Positions 62,200-64,000 of a stretch of 64,000 nucleotides of DNA are shown here, piece after piece. The stretch's first letter is position 1. Each line of letters starts with the position of its first letter. Below the pieces are notes generated by a model, which was given only the letters and a program-made list of their open reading frames with translations, had not been told where the DNA came from and searched no databases. The position numbers and the translations under genes are program-made. The stretch is from UBA3951 sp050952125. Lineage in GTDB: Bacteria > Bacillota > Sulfobacillia > Fermentithermobacillales > Fermentithermobacillaceae. The stretch is from the NCBI GenBank assembly GCA_050952125.1, contig JBMNKK010000004.1, forward strand, positions 717,416 through 781,415, given 5' to 3'.

Positions 62200-63725
62200 C
62201 TCCCGGCCACCTCCACAAGTTTGACGTAGTCGCCCAGGGAGCGGCGTTCCACCTCTACATAGGGGCCATTGTACGGGGCCTGAATGAGCTGTCGAGGGTC
62301 AACAGGAAGAGCGCCGGGGACCTGGAGCTGTTTCAAGACAATCTGCTTCAGGGTCCCGTAACTGTACTGGCCAAAGTGGTTGGCTCTGGACATGGCCAAG
62401 TTCACTGCCTCGTTCCCGTACTCGGCGGCCAGCGCCAGGATCTGCCGGGCTTGTTCCCTGAGATGACCCTGCCTTGACCGGGCCAAACCCTTGAGGTAAG
62501 CCGGCGCCGAGTCGCCGATGCTTTCGAACTGGGTCTGCAGAGAGTCTTTCCTCTGACGCAGCCCGTGGAAACGGTCTTGATAGTGGGCCTCGTTAAGCAC
62601 CAGACGCCCTCTTTCCATGCATCTTCCATGAACAGCCACGCGTTCTCCCCCCGCGAAGGCCTCCAGCCGGTCAGGGTAGACACACACCTCGATTCTTTTC
62701 CGGGCGTAGGCCGCGGGCACCGAGTACTGATTGGTCTCGAAAGAGAACGTGCAGTCCTTCCTCACGAACCTTGTTACTCGTTGGAACACGCTAACCGGCC
62801 TTTCGGGCAGGGCTGCCAGCGCCTTTCTCTCTTCGGAAAGCCGGTCCGAGGGTACTTCCATCGTGGCTTCGTGGACCTTTTCGTTGGCCACCTCATCACA
62901 CCACTCCAGCGCTTCCCGGTTCAACGATTCGGGGTCAGTGACAGGCCTGCCGTAGAAGAAATCCCATCGTACGTACTTGATGCTGCTTTCGACTTTGCCT
63001 TTGGACTCAGGGTCATTTAGCCAGCAAGCCTCCGGTTTGAACTTGTACCTCGCGGCGAACCTCAGAAGGTCCTCACTGAACTGGATGACCGAGCCGACTC
63101 GCTCGCTCACCACGGTCTTGGCGTTGTCAAAAAGGACAACCTGCGGCACTCCGGCTATGTACTCCAGAGCGTGCTTGAGGCAGGTTAGGAATGTGACCAT
63201 GTCCTGGGACGTGGTAAACTCAACGTAGCGAACCCGTGAGTAACTGAGAACGAAGGAGAAGGCGTAAAGTGGGCGACGGACGCCGCCAAGCGTGATGTGG
63301 CCGAAGTGACCCCAGTCAGCTTGAGCCTGTTCCCCGGGCAGAGTCTCAATCGGGCGGTACACTCTGGCGTTCCGGGGCCTTATCTCGGACACGTAGCGCC
63401 TGACGGTCCTCTCAGAGCCTTGGTAGGGAATGTCGGGCAGCAGTTCAGCGCCCTTTCCTCCAGGGCACGATAGAGTGCTTATCTCACGGTAGAGCCGGAC
63501 CGCGCTGAGTTCCGGTAACATCTCCAGTCGATATTGGAGGTAGCGCTTGTAGGGGTCCAGAATCGACGGCCATTTGGCCGGGTTCTTGACGAATTCATCG
63601 ACATCTAGGGCAAGGCTTTTCCGCACGGTCTTGCGGTCAACGCCAAGGCGGCGGGCTATCTGGGTCTTGTTTAGTCCCTGGCGGGCAAGGAACTGGATCT
63701 CCACAAGTAGTTCAACTCCAATCAA
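62196..63725 (-). CDS. istA: IS21-family transposase IstA
   Basis: IstA is a DDE transposase. The 509-residue protein has an N-terminal helix-turn-helix (LNKTQIARRLGVDRKTVRKS). The catalytic residues lie in QAQADWGHF (first Asp), VLFDNAKTVV (second Asp) and KGKVESSIKYV (Glu). A C-terminal beta-barrel-like region follows (RKRIEVCVYPDRLEAFAGGE). The TTG start at 63725 has AAAGGAGC about 8 bases upstream. The frame is intact. Confidence 0.93.
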   Translation of the reverse strand: MIGVELLVEIQFLARQGLNKTQIARRLGVDRKTVRKSLALDVDEFVKNPAKWPSILDPYKRYLQYRLEMLPELSAVRLYREISTLSCPGGKGAELLPDIPYQGSERTVRRYVSEIRPRNARVYRPIETLPGEQAQADWGHFGHITLGGVRRPLYAFSFVLSYSRVRYVEFTTSQDMVTFLTCLKHALEYIAGVPQVVLFDNAKTVVSERVGSVIQFSEDLLRFAARYKFKPEACWLNDPESKGKVESSIKYVRWDFFYGRPVTDPESLNREALEWCDEVANEKVHEATMEVPSDRLSEERKALAALPERPVSVFQRVTRFVRKDCTFSFETNQYSVPAAYARKRIEVCVYPDRLEAFAGGERVAVHGRCMERGRLVLNEAHYQDRFHGLRQRKDSLQTQFESIGDSAPAYLKGLARSRQGHLREQARQILALAAEYGNEAVNLAMSRANHFGQYSYGTLKQIVLKQLQVPGALPVDPRQLIQAPYNGPYVEVERRSLGDYVKLVEVAGR

Positions 63726-63805
63726 GTTGGCTTGCTCCTTTGCTGAGAAGGTTGATTGCTGGTAACAGAAACCTTCTGCTCGGCTCGGAGCAGGCCTTCT
63801 TTATT

Positions 63806-63885
63806 GTCCTAAAGTGGGGACGATCTTGTCCGAAAGTGGGGAAAAAGTTTGTCCACTTGTGGGGATTTTATCTTGTCCGGCTACA
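63806..63885 (+). repeat. IS21 right-end transposase-binding repeats
   Basis: Four GTCC-initiated units occur in 80 bases: GTCCTAAAGTGGGGA, GTCCGAAAGTGGGGA, GTCCACTTGTGGGGA and GTCCGGCTACA. The first three share a GTGGGG core and are inverted relative to the left-end motifs. This multiple-repeat end is usual for IS21-type elements. Confidence 0.75.
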
Positions 63886-63886
63886 A

Positions 63887-64000
63887 TATGTTCCCGCAAA
63901 CAGAGGCTTTGCGAAAAACCAACCAAAAACCCATTGTCATGTTCTCATGTACAGATGCTATGAAAAACGGCTCTCAGACATCAATTCCATCAATTCGGGC
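63887..64000 (+). pseudogene. Probable displaced C-terminal fragment of the ImmA/IrrE-type gene
   Basis: The frame starting at 63887 is open to the window edge and encodes 38 residues, including HVLMYRCYEKRLSDINSINS. In position and pattern (His, hydrophobics, CY, then DIN) this resembles the C-terminal tail that usually follows the helix-turn-helix of such proteins. If ATATG is the target duplication, joining the flanks puts this frame one base out from the upstream gene, so a small additional indel would be needed. It continues beyond the window. Confidence 0.45.

Larger units (their letters stand above)
61266..63885 (-). mobile_element. IS21-family insertion sequence (istA-istB)
   Basis: The element carries istA and istB on the minus strand with the usual ATGA overlap. 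Both ends carry related terminal motifs. The left end contains CCCCACTTTCGGCCAAACTT; the right end, read inward, contains CCCCACAAGTGGACAAACTT and CCCCACTTTCGGACAAGA. The outer tips are TGTCAACGG (left) and TGTAGCCGG (right, inverted). ATATG occurs at 61263-61267 and 63886-63890 and is a candidate 5-bp target duplication, although it overlaps the left tip by two bases. Exact ends are uncertain because the left tip is duplicated. Confidence 0.85.

Overview
The window looks like a chromosome segment of an anaerobic Gram-positive bacterium of the Firmicutes (Bacillota, Clostridia-like). Four things point there: an Rnf ion-pumping complex, the gene order maf-radC-mreBCD-mrdA-minCDE-rodA, the GatCAB amidotransferase, and a very large secreted protein that carries S-layer homology (SLH) domains and no LPXTG sorting signal. 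No tRNA, rRNA or CRISPR array was seen.

Bases 1-29563 are a dense, conserved core. A partial Asp23-family gene and rpoN (sigma-54) come first, then an rnfCDEAB operon that has no rnfG, closed by a clear intrinsic terminator. A long cell-shape and division cluster follows: a DUF4321-type membrane protein, maf, radC, mreB, mreC, mreD, mrdA, minC, minD, minE, rodA and an RseC-like gene, mostly overlapping or a few bases apart. Two minus-strand genes encode a bacterial XPB helicase and a helicase-associated partner. Facing away from them is a run of pcrA, ligA, gatC, gatA, gatB, murB and rlmD-type genes.

From about 29564 the sequence becomes visibly more A+T-rich and accessory. It opens with a promoter and a 57-codon stub of a serine recombinase. 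Next is a roughly 29.4-kb gene for a secreted SLH-anchored protein built of tandem repeats: 11 Big_4-type Ig-like units of 93 residues, 11 nearly identical units of 135 residues, many InlB/Flg_new repeats in a 624-bp super-repeat, two parallel beta-helix regions and an acidic tail. A block of about 3.4 kb inside it is tandemly duplicated. One extra A at about 50411, in a copy of a sequence that lacks it at 46861-46867, breaks the frame. Without that base the reading frame would be 9,799 residues; as written it splits into 6,841 and 2,968 residues.

After a strong terminator comes an ImmA/IrrE-type metallopeptidase gene with a C-terminal helix-turn-helix. An IS21-family element (istA, istB) is inserted in its 3' part, and what looks like the lost C-terminal coding sequence lies beyond the element at the right edge of the window. 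The most novel material is the giant repeat protein, with its duplication and possible recombination-reversible frameshift, and the Rnf operon without rnfG.
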